Below, in pieces: positions 1 through 5,091 of a DNA stretch of 6,136 nt. The first letter of the stretch is position 1. Each line of letters starts with the position of its first letter. Where the stretch lies: positions 1 through 6,136 of the forward strand of contig CAWKEY010000041.1 of NCBI GenBank assembly GCA_963848675.1, given 5' to 3'. The notes beneath the pieces were generated by a model. That model had not been told where the DNA came from. It saw nothing but the letters and a program-made list of their open reading frames with translations, and searched no databases. The DNA comes from CAWKEY01 sp963848675. Lineage in GTDB: Bacteria > Pseudomonadota > Gammaproteobacteria > Methylococcales > Methylomonadaceae. The position numbers and the translations under genes are program-made.

Positions 1-15
1 CTATTTAAGGTAGAT

Positions 16-61
16 TGTCATTCCGGCGCGTAAAACATTTCTCCCGATGGTCGAAATGACA
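16..61. repeat. Small imperfect inverted repeat
   Basis: TGTCATTCCG (16-25) pairs with CGAAATGACA (52-61) with one mismatch, around a loop of about 26 bases. The left arm shares GTCATTCCGGC with the hairpin of the MITE-like element at 1668-1678, so this may be a degenerate or partial member of the same dispersed family. No gene is seen in 1-112. Confidence 0.4.
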
Positions 62-112
62 GCACAATTTTTGCGAGAAAACGTTGAATAGTTATATTTG
101 TTAGAGCCATGT

Positions 113-151
113 GTGGAAGTCATTTGTGGGAGTCATTTGTGGGAGTCATTT
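113..151. repeat. 13-bp tandem repeat leading into REPIN 1
   Basis: Three copies of a 13-bp unit, GTGGGAGTCATTT, start at 113, 126 and 139. The first has one change (GTGGAAG). The next start in the same 13-bp register, at 152, is the beginning of the adjacent REP palindrome (GTGGGAGCGACGCC). The tandem unit is therefore the terminal GTGGGAG of the REP plus a six-base linker. It probably arose by slippage or repeated copying at the REP end. Confidence 0.75.
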
Positions 152-238
152 GTGGGAGCGACGCCCACGTCGCGACTGGCCCAAGCTTCTGCGAAGCTAT
201 TAATCGCGACGTAGGCGTCGCTCCCACGTCGCTCCCAC
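152..238. repeat. REPIN-like palindrome 1, 3' of cas1
   Basis: Two 24-bp arms face each other. The left arm (152-175) begins GTGGGAGCGACGCC and ends CGTCGCGA. The right arm (204-227) is its inverse with one mismatch. The 28-bp centre contains a further hairpin, AGCTTC-tgc-GAAGCT (183-197). The last 11 bases of the right arm, GTCGCTCCCAC, are repeated directly at 228-238. A second copy of the element lies at 1855-1930. Paired inverted REP sequences of this sort are normally spread by a RAYT (REP-associated tyrosine transposase) encoded elsewhere; none is seen here. It starts 18 bp past the cas1 stop, so it could end or stabilise the cas2-cas1 transcript (inference). Confidence 0.8.
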
Positions 239-256
239 CAGGCCACACCAGCCACC

Positions 257-1213
257 TCAAACCTCACCCGCCATCGCCTGATAACGACTGGCCAGCGCAT
301 AACCATAGCGTCTTAACAAACGCCGCGCCGCAGCTGCCTGCGATTCATAACAGCCGTAAAAACATTGCCGCCCGGCTTTATTCATCTGGCAGCGGCCGTT
401 GTCATCGCTGAAATGTTCGCTGCGTAACTGACGCTCCCGGAACATCTGCCACACCCAGCGATCCATCAGGGGCCGCAGGGGCTCCATCAAATCACAGGCC
501 AAAGACTCCCGGCCAAAGCTGACATCATGAAAAAAGCCCAGCATCGCATCCAGGCCCACAATATGGCAGGCGCGCACCGCGTCGTAATGCAGCAGGGTGT
601 AACCCAGCGACAAACAAGCATTCACCGGGTCCGGCGGCGGACGTTTTTTGCGGCCAGTAAAGTTCAGCGAATCCGCAAACAACTGCGTAAAGCCGGAAAA
701 ATAGGCCGCTGCCGCTGCGCCCTCAAAACCGCGCAAACTGGCCAGGGAGATTTCAAAGGTGTCTTCGCGCAGCTGGCCAATAATCCCGTTTAAAGTCTGC
801 AAGGCCGACATCAACGGATAGCGTAAATCAGCCCTTGCCGCCAGCGCATCGCGCAACAAACGCTGCTGCCCGCGCACCTTGACCAGCACCAGCCATCGCG
901 CCAGCGGCAGGCGCAGCGTTTCATCCAGACTGGTCTGATACTGCCCCAAACGCCTTGACGCATCGCCATGCGAACGGGCTGCCAGCATCGCCGTGGCTTC
1001 GGTATTGCGCCCGGACAACACCAGCAAGCCGATATTACGTTCCGACAACGCACCCAGCACCCGGCTTTCCAGTTGCACATTGCCGCGCAACACCACGCGC
1101 TCCAACAAATGCAGCGGTACCGTGCCTTTTTTAACGCCCTCTTCATACAAGGCCAGCGCCTGTCCATCGAGCTTGACGGCCAAATTTTTTCGATCCAGAT
1201 ACAAACTGCTCAT
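257..1213 (-). CDS. cas1: CRISPR-associated endonuclease/integrase Cas1
   Basis: Cas1 is the metal-dependent integrase subunit of the Cas1-Cas2 complex, which inserts new spacers at the leader end of a CRISPR array. The 318-residue length is normal for the family. An N-terminal beta-rich domain (about 1-80, starting MSSLYLDRKN) precedes the helical catalytic domain. The metal-binding triad is visible: E164 in LRGFEGAAAAAYF, H229 in GLDAMLGFFHD and E244 in SLACDLMEPLRP. A late QMNKAGRQCFYGCYE stretch (276-290) is also typical of proteobacterial Cas1. The ATG at 1213 lies 3 bp after the cas2 stop, so the two are surely co-transcribed, with cas2 first. No frameshift or missing catalytic residue is seen, so it looks functional. 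The CRISPR type cannot be assigned from Cas1 alone; a type III or mixed association is only a guess. A REPIN follows the gene. Confidence 0.96.
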   Translation of the reverse strand: MSSLYLDRKNLAVKLDGQALALYEEGVKKGTVPLHLLERVVLRGNVQLESRVLGALSERNIGLLVLSGRNTEATAMLAARSHGDASRRLGQYQTSLDETLRLPLARWLVLVKVRGQQRLLRDALAARADLRYPLMSALQTLNGIIGQLREDTFEISLASLRGFEGAAAAAYFSGFTQLFADSLNFTGRKKRPPPDPVNACLSLGYTLLHYDAVRACHIVGLDAMLGFFHDVSFGRESLACDLMEPLRPLMDRWVWQMFRERQLRSEHFSDDNGRCQMNKAGRQCFYGCYESQAAAARRLLRRYGYALASRYQAMAGEV

Positions 1214-1216
1214 GCC

Positions 1217-1501
1217 TTACCCCACATAAAAAAATGAACCATCCTGCGGACACACTGCCTTGCCCAGCGTACGAATATGCTTGGCGCCCGTCAGCTTCAG
1301 CAAAATAAAACGATCCTCAACAGGATCAATGACCAGGCCGATCTGATCCAGCAACTGGGCTTTTTCGGCGGGTGTTAAAAAACATTCAAACACCGACTTT
1401 TGCCCGCCCGATGCAAAACCGCGCAGCACGAACAGCGCCTTGCGCAAGCGCCGGTTACAGGAAATATCGTAAGCTGCTAAATAAAGTTGCCGTTGAGTCA
1501 T
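1217..1501 (-). CDS. cas2: CRISPR-associated protein Cas2
   Basis: Cas2 is the small ferredoxin-fold dimer that bridges two Cas1 dimers during spacer integration. The protein is 94 residues, a normal size. The first beta strand LYLAAYDIS carries the conserved Asp (D12), followed by the arginine-rich helix CNRRLRKAL and a QKSVFECFLT strand. The reading frame is open upstream to 1642, but that extension translates the 12-bp DNA repeat into a low-complexity LLPHLLPH string. The ATG at 1501, directly before the Cas2 fold, is therefore the supported start. No strong Shine-Dalgarno sequence is seen. It overlaps nothing and ends 3 bp before cas1. The order cas2-cas1 is the reverse of the commonest arrangement. 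No effector or other cas gene is in the window. Confidence 0.94.
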   Translation of the reverse strand: MTQRQLYLAAYDISCNRRLRKALFVLRGFASGGQKSVFECFLTPAEKAQLLDQIGLVIDPVEDRFILLKLTGAKHIRTLGKAVCPQDGSFFYVG

Positions 1502-1539
1502 GGCAGACAGAATACACCGGGGATTTTTTTTTGCAGGAC

Positions 1540-1553
1540 TGGCAAGCTTGCCA
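1540..1553. promoter_or_regulatory. Perfect 14-bp palindrome upstream of cas2
   Basis: TGGCAAGCTTGCCA is a perfect inverted repeat centred about 45 bp upstream of the cas2 start, in a region with no gene. On the minus strand it is followed by a run of nine A rather than T, so it is not an intrinsic terminator for leftward transcription. A dimeric-repressor operator controlling cas2-cas1 is possible but unproven. It could also be a hairpin from another dispersed repeat. Confidence 0.35.
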
Positions 1554-1578
1554 AGCGGGGCCGGCAATGGACACTTTT

Positions 1579-1639
1579 GTGGGATTACAAGTGGGAGTAC
1601 ATGTGGGAGTAGATGTGGGAGTAGATGTGGGAGTAGATG
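1579..1639. repeat. 12-bp tandem repeat, left part
   Basis: Five consecutive 12-bp units start at 1579, 1591, 1603, 1615 and 1627. The three on the right are identical (GTGGGAGTAGAT). The second has one change (GTACAT) and the first has three (GTGGGATTACAA), so divergence grows with distance from REPIN 2. The array resumes at 1835 after the inserted MITE-like element. Confidence 0.8.
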
Positions 1640-1834
1640 CATAAGTATCTACACAAGTCACATCGCCGTCATTCCGGCAGGGATTGCCGGAATCCAGAAC
1701 ACAGGGATGTGAAAAGCAGCTCAGCAAAGGTTCCATCTGACTAAAAAAAACAGCTTGTAAGTCTGATATTGCCGTCCATGGCTCCTGGATCTCGGCAATC
1801 CCTGCCGAGATGACGAGTTGTGTAGATACTTATG
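1640..1834. mobile_element. MITE-like element, 195 bp, with two inverted hairpins
   Basis: The ends are perfect 17-bp inverted repeats: CATAAGTATCTACACAA at 1640-1656 and its reverse complement at 1818-1834. Inside each end is a hairpin with 9-bp arms and a 5-bp loop, at 1671-1693 (ATTCCGGCA...TGCCGGAAT) and 1789-1811 (ATCTCGGCA...TGCCGAGAT), in opposite orientation. GAGTAGATG flanks both sides (1631-1639 and 1835-1843). Removing the element and one flank copy restores the 12-bp tandem array in perfect phase, which supports insertion with a 9-bp target duplication. It has no coding capacity and would depend on a transposase encoded elsewhere. The parent family was not identified. Confidence 0.72.
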
Positions 1835-1854
1835 GAGTAGATGTGGGAGTAGAT
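1835..1854. repeat. 12-bp tandem repeat, right part
   Basis: This is the continuation of the array beyond the MITE-like insertion: a partial unit GAGTAGAT (1835-1842) and a full unit GTGGGAGTAGAT (1843-1854). REPIN 2 follows at 1855 in the same 12-bp register. Together with 1579-1639 the original array had about seven units. Confidence 0.75.
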
Positions 1855-1930
1855 GTGGGAGCGACGCCTACGTCGCGACCAGCCCGAGGTTCAGCGAAGT
1901 TGCTAATCGCGACGTAGGCGTCGCTCGCAC
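1855..1930. repeat. REPIN-like palindrome 2, 3' of the antitoxin gene
   Basis: This is a second copy of the element at 152. The 24-bp arms at 1855-1878 and 1907-1930 are inverse with one mismatch (CTCGCAC instead of CTCCCAC at the outer right end), around a 28-bp centre of the same length as in copy 1. The centres share GCCC, TTC and GCGAAG but differ at many positions, while the arms are almost unchanged. It lies 41 bp beyond the antitoxin stop codon, so like copy 1 it sits at the 3' end of a minus-strand gene. Confidence 0.8.
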
Positions 1931-1971
1931 CACGTTAATTTATCGTGCAAAGCCTGTGTGCCAGGGACTAT

Positions 1972-2208
1972 CTACAACTCATCCCCTGATAGCGGCTGGC
2001 GTTTGGCGACTTTATTCAGAATGGATTCGAATGCCGTTTTATCGGCGCGTTGCGCCCGGGCTTGCAAATACTCTTCTGTGGCGATTGCCGAAACTTTTTC
2101 CGCCACTGCACTGGCGATGAACTGGTTGATGGAAACACCTTCTTTTTGGGCAAGTTCTTTAATATGCCGGTGTACGGAATCTGGCAACCGCAGACTTAAT
2201 GCGCTCAT
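1972..2208 (-). CDS. Ribbon-helix-helix antitoxin, HicB/CopG-like (partner of a PIN toxin)
   Basis: The 78-residue protein has an N-terminal ribbon-helix-helix DNA-binding fold. A strand ALSLRLPD (3-10) is followed by helix 1 (about 11-23) and helix 2, SINQFIASAVAEKVSAI (26-42). The remaining 36 residues are polar and would wrap and neutralise the toxin. Such antitoxins dimerise, repress their own operon and inhibit the cognate ribonuclease toxin. The ATG overlaps the TGA stop of the upstream PIN toxin remnant (ATGA), as expected for a two-gene operon with the toxin first. The toxin has lost its 5' part, so this gene is an orphan and probably has no native promoter. Any expression would come from the IS10-like element or the CRISPR array upstream (inference). 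Confidence 0.82.
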   Translation of the reverse strand: MSALSLRLPDSVHRHIKELAQKEGVSINQFIASAVAEKVSAIATEEYLQARAQRADKTAFESILNKVAKRQPLSGDEL

Positions 2209-2351
2209 GTTAATCGCTCCAGCGAGGTTTTTGGGGTAATTGCTTCAACACCGAATTTATCAGCGCCGACAAAATCTTTCAAATTGTGAGTGACAATGGT
2301 GTCAACATGACCTGCCACCGCCAATTCAAGAACCAGATCATCCTTTTTCTT
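2205..2351 (-). pseudogene. PIN-domain toxin, 3' fragment
   Basis: The last 48 codons of a VapC-like PIN-family toxin remain, ending LERLT and a TGA that overlaps the antitoxin ATG. The visible core is DDLVLELAVAGHVDTIVTHN followed by LKDF, the conserved C-terminal half of the PIN ribonuclease fold with its acidic residues. An intact protein would be roughly 130-145 residues. The N-terminal half, including the first catalytic Asp, is missing. The homology ends around KDD (about 2337-2345) and an in-frame TAA stands at 2352-2354. The CRISPR repeat sequence starts only about 10 bp further on. It cannot be an active nuclease. Confidence 0.85.
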
Positions 2352-2361
2352 TTAACAAGCG

Positions 2362-2370
2362 GTCTTAATC
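2362..2370. repeat. 9-bp CRISPR repeat remnant / target duplication, left copy
   Basis: GTCTTAATC is identical to the first nine bases of every CRISPR repeat and to 3717-3725 at the far end of the IS10-like element. It is the left target-site duplication. The flanking bases would also allow an 11-bp reading, but the IS10 subgroup normally makes 9 bp. Confidence 0.85.
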
Positions 2371-3716
2371 CTGAGGTATCCCCACGAATTTACCCTCCCT
2401 CGAATGAGTCGAAGTAGTTTAATAAAAGAGCTTGCGCCTGTTCCAACATTGAGGCGGACAACTCAAAGGCAACATAACGGCAGGCGATTCGGGCGAGAAA
2501 TATAACCGAATACGGTGAGTGATTCTGGTTGCTGTTGACTTTGATATGTCGTTCGATTTCAGTACCTTTTAAACAAAGCCCAGTGAGCCAAAGCGCGAAA
2601 ATGATGAGCGCGGCGATTAATAACAGGTTGGCGCGGCGTTCGGCTTCAATCCGGCTTTCGCTGGTAAAATCCAAGCCATAATGCGTACTTTTTGTGTCTC
2701 GCAGGCCTTCCTCAATTTGCATGCGGCTTCGATAATAATCCACGACCCGCGCCGCAGAAAACGCTTTTAGCGAGGGCGATACGACCAGAAGCCAAGGCTC
2801 TTTTTCGCGTTTGGCGTGTTTACGACTGGCACTGGATTGGCTTGGACGATGTTGGGCCGTCAGGTGTTTCCGGCCTTTGGCGGGCTGATAAAATGTCACC
2901 AACTCACCGTCTAGCGGGTGGCTACGCACCCAACGGGCCGGGCCCAAGCACTTGGGTTTTCGAGTGGCTTTGGCGTAGAGTGACTTTGCCGCCAGCCAAT
3001 CGTTAGGCCGGTTGGCCCAGGCAATGAAATCCCTATTGCGAATTCGTCCGAGCCAATGCCAGCCCAAACTTTCAACTTCGCGAAAAAATGGCGTGCGAAA
3101 TCCGGAATCGGCAACGATGATAGGCGTTACATTAGCGGGTAGCAATGCTTGCAAACTGCTGAGAAATCGCTGCTGTACTCGGCGGTTGCCCAGTTTTTTA
3201 ATGGGATGAATTTCTTCGTACAAGGTAACGGAACGTCCTCCCGTAGGCAGCGCTGCTCGTAAGAGCTGCTGATGCTGATCTGCGGTCAGGGGCGACCAGT
3301 CGATAAGGATCAACGGCATGGGCAGGGACTGCAATAGCCATTGGGTCATAGCACCGTAGATCGCCATGCGTTCGGTGTTAAGATGGCGATTCCCGGCTAA
3401 ACGATCCATGCGTTTGATTTTGTGTTTGATGCAGGCCGGTCCGGAAAGCGTCCGTCCGAGTTGCGTAATCGATACCGACGCTCCTTTCAACCCAGCCTCG
3501 ACTGCAGCCATCAGCGCTGTGAATCGAGTAGCATGAATGCTAGGAAGTTTTTCTTTCAACAAGTTATGCAGCAGAGCAATAATTGACATAAATTTATTCT
3601 TCCAGATTATTATTTTAGAATGAATTCTTATGCTCAGACCGACTTAATCTTGTCTTTATCCAAATCTTATCCAATAATGCATTGTTTTTTATTGATATTT
3701 TGTGGGGATACCTCAG
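2371..3716 (-). mobile_element. IS10-like insertion sequence (IS4 family), 1346 bp
   Basis: The terminal inverted repeats are perfect for 15 bp (CTGAGGTATCCCCAC at 2371, inverse at 3702-3716). They resemble the known IS10 end, which begins CTGAGAGATCCCC. One transposase gene fills the element, and the length is close to IS10 (about 1.33 kb). It is flanked by 9-bp duplications of GTCTTAATC, which is the beginning of the CRISPR repeat. The duplicated target partly fits the Tn10/IS10 preference: the CT and A of the central CTNA are present, the outer G and C are not. Clean ends and an intact gene indicate a fairly recent insertion. Confidence 0.93.
2390..3589 (-). CDS. IS4-family (IS10 subgroup) DDE transposase
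   Basis: The 399-residue transposase performs cut-and-paste transposition by the DDE two-metal mechanism. The catalytic residues are D97 (LILIDWSPL), D161 (IIVADSGFR) and E293 (MQIEEGLRDTK). Their positions almost equal those of the IS10/Tn10 enzyme (97, 161, 292). The IS4-family YREK signature is complete: Y286, R289, E293 and K300. The stop codon lies just inside the left terminal repeat. The start at 3589 gives an N-terminus typical of the subgroup (MSIIALLHNLLKEKL). A possible ribosome site, GGAAG, is about 9 bases upstream. No frameshift is present, so the enzyme is likely active. Confidence 0.95.
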   Translation of the reverse strand: MSIIALLHNLLKEKLPSIHATRFTALMAAVEAGLKGASVSITQLGRTLSGPACIKHKIKRMDRLAGNRHLNTERMAIYGAMTQWLLQSLPMPLILIDWSPLTADQHQQLLRAALPTGGRSVTLYEEIHPIKKLGNRRVQQRFLSSLQALLPANVTPIIVADSGFRTPFFREVESLGWHWLGRIRNRDFIAWANRPNDWLAAKSLYAKATRKPKCLGPARWVRSHPLDGELVTFYQPAKGRKHLTAQHRPSQSSASRKHAKREKEPWLLVVSPSLKAFSAARVVDYYRSRMQIEEGLRDTKSTHYGLDFTSESRIEAERRANLLLIAALIIFALWLTGLCLKGTEIERHIKVNSNQNHSPYSVIFLARIACRYVAFELSASMLEQAQALLLNYFDSFEGG

Positions 3717-3725
3717 GTCTTAATC
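3717..3725. repeat. 9-bp target duplication, right copy
   Basis: GTCTTAATC directly follows the right end of the IS10-like element and doubles as the start of CRISPR repeat 1. The duplication leaves repeat 1 complete on this side, so the insertion did not destroy a repeat. Confidence 0.85.
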
Positions 3726-4172
3726 CCTTCTTAATAAGGTCTCTGATTTATAGATGCTGTCAAGCTTAGTCAATCTTACTACACAGTCTTAATCCCTTCT
3801 TAATAAGGTCTCTGATTTAAATATGGCTAAAAGAATCGTTGCAGCAGTATTAGATGGGTCTTAATCCCTTCTTAATAAGGTCTCTGATTTAAATGGAACG
3901 ACAATGAGTATTACCAACCTAGAACAAGTCTTAATCCCTTCTTAATAAGGTCTCTGATTTAAATAGCTATAAAAGCCTAGACATAGCCCCTTCGAAGTTG
4001 GTCTTAATCCCTTCTTAATAAGGTCTCTGATTTAAATAGAACAATGAATGAATATGAATATGACAACGAGTCTTAATCCCTTCTTAATAAGGTCTCTGAT
4101 TTAAATCGAAGCAGCGGCAATGGCCGCCGGTATGCGTCTTAATCCCTTCTTAATAAGGTCTCTGATTTAAAT
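3717..4172 (-). CRISPR. CRISPR array: seven 37-bp repeats, six spacers
   Basis: Repeats lie at 3717-3753, 3786-3822, 3858-3894, 3928-3964, 4001-4037, 4070-4106 and 4136-4172. On the plus strand each begins GTCTTAATCCCTTC. Six end GATTTAAAT and are identical; the left-most ends GATTTATAG. Spacers are 32, 35, 33, 36, 32 and 29 bp and all different. The repeat has a weak CCTT/AAGG hairpin. Strand is inferred: the left-most repeat is the variant one and abuts a coding remnant rather than a leader, and the minus-strand repeat ends GGGATTAAGAC, like the 5' tags of type III and several type I crRNAs. The leader would then lie to the right, where an insertion sequence begins 8 bp after the last repeat. 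The array and cas2-cas1 are probably one system, but nothing here proves they match. Confidence 0.97.
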
Positions 4173-4180
4173 TTTAGTAT

Positions 4181-5087
4181 TAACCTTTGGTGCTAGTTGA
4201 AATTTGGTCACAAACTAAAGTCAGCGATGGAAATAGGAACAAATCCATCGTCGTTAGCGGGCAGGCCAAACCAACCGGTGATCAAATTGAACATAGCGGT
4301 TAAGTAGCCTAAATGAGCCTCAAAATAGTCTTGCATTTGATGCCGCATATGCTTGACATGATTGACGACCGTGGACATCGAAAAGGCCGTTTCCACGAGC
4401 ATTCGATCATTCCACTCGCCCCGTTTACAAATTTTGAGATTAGGAGGATCTCCAGCCGCCGCATGAAAGCCGGTATCCGCCAACAATACCGTCTTATCCT
4501 GAAGTACCTCAACCAAAGGATGAAACCAGGTATCATGCGCATTGGCTGGTGCCCAAACCCAACCAATAATCTGCCCAAGATGATTCAAGGCAACGCACCA
4601 TTTCGCGCCCACGATCCAGCGATGATTGGAAATCCCGGATGCACCGAAGAATTCAGGATTGCGACCTCGGCGAACCGGATGGATCAATTCGATGCCATAG
4701 CTATCGATAACACCTAACAGCGACGGCTTGACCAGAAAACGGTACGTCCATTGACGCTGATTTTTCAATCGCCGGAACAATCGGGTGCGTTCGGACAACA
4801 GTGGAAACCAATGACCATAATCCCGGCTTAGCCAGCGATAGAAGGCGCGGCCGCCCACGCCTTTTAGCGCGAACAGCACGCCGATGGTCACTAACTCGCT
4901 GGGATAGAGTCCTGCTTGACTGTGGTGAGGCACATCTTTCATTTGGTCATCTATCCTACAAAACAATTCAATGATAAAGTCTTCGGTAGTCATGGGCGTA
5001 GCTCCTGCGGAAAAGCATTTTAGGTCAAATACTTACCGCTTTATCTTCTGCCCATGGCTTCTTTAAATCAACTAGCACCAAAAGTTA
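4181..5087 (-). mobile_element. IS982/IS5-like insertion sequence, about 0.9 kb
   Basis: Inverted ends flank a single transposase gene: TAACCTTTGGTGCTAGTTGA at 4181-4200 and, inverted, the same 20 bp with one mismatch at 5068-5087. The inner 15 bp (from TTTGGTG) are perfect. No clear target duplication is seen: TTTAGTAT is on the left and TCTT on the right before the next element begins. The exact outer ends are therefore uncertain by about 5 bp. It sits 8 bp after the last visible CRISPR repeat, inside what should be a spacer or the leader. Confidence 0.82.
4208..4993 (-). CDS. DDE transposase, IS982/IS5-like
   Basis: The 261-residue transposase has likely DDE residues D97 (LLGVIDSYGIELIHP), D173 (VLLADTGFHA) and E201 (RMLVETAFS). 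The N-terminal part (about 5-75) contains LYPSELVTIGVLFALKGVG and FYRWLSRDYG, seen in a group of short DDE transposases. The late HMRHQM (215-220) and FNLITGWFG (235-243) recall the IS982 family. The family name is tentative; IS5-like is the alternative. The start at 4993 is supported by AGGAG placed about 8 bases before the ATG. The gene ends within 10 bp of the inner edge of the left inverted repeat and fills the element, with no internal stop. Confidence 0.85.
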   Translation of the reverse strand: MTTEDFIIELFCRIDDQMKDVPHHSQAGLYPSELVTIGVLFALKGVGGRAFYRWLSRDYGHWFPLLSERTRLFRRLKNQRQWTYRFLVKPSLLGVIDSYGIELIHPVRRGRNPEFFGASGISNHRWIVGAKWCVALNHLGQIIGWVWAPANAHDTWFHPLVEVLQDKTVLLADTGFHAAAGDPPNLKICKRGEWNDRMLVETAFSMSTVVNHVKHMRHQMQDYFEAHLGYLTAMFNLITGWFGLPANDDGFVPISIADFSL

Positions 5088-5091
5088 TCTT

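Noticed and set aside
109..411. Plus-strand open frame of 100 codons over the REP and the end of cas1
   Set aside because: It reads through tandem and REP repeats and then antisense to cas1. No recognisable domain or ribosome site is seen.
1513..1553. Palindrome plus homopolymer run as an intrinsic terminator
   Set aside because: For leftward transcripts the run after the hairpin is A, not U. For rightward transcripts the T run precedes the hairpin.
1502..1642. Cas2 frame open 47 codons further upstream, giving a 141-residue protein with a LLPHLLPH N-terminus
   Set aside because: The extension is a translation of the 12-bp DNA repeat. Family length and fold place the start at the ATG at 1501.
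1372..1712. Repeat-encoded plus-strand peptides rich in VGVDVGVD or CGSRCGSR
   Set aside because: They are translations of the 12-bp tandem repeat and have no other coding signs.
3641..3653. GACTTAATCTTGT inside the IS10-like element resembles the start of the CRISPR repeat
   Set aside because: The match is short and imperfect, does not continue, and lies in the element's own upstream region, so it is most likely chance.
4313..4717. Plus-strand open frame of 134 codons inside the second insertion sequence
   Set aside because: It is antisense to a clear transposase gene with a good ribosome site. The residues look like a shadow frame.
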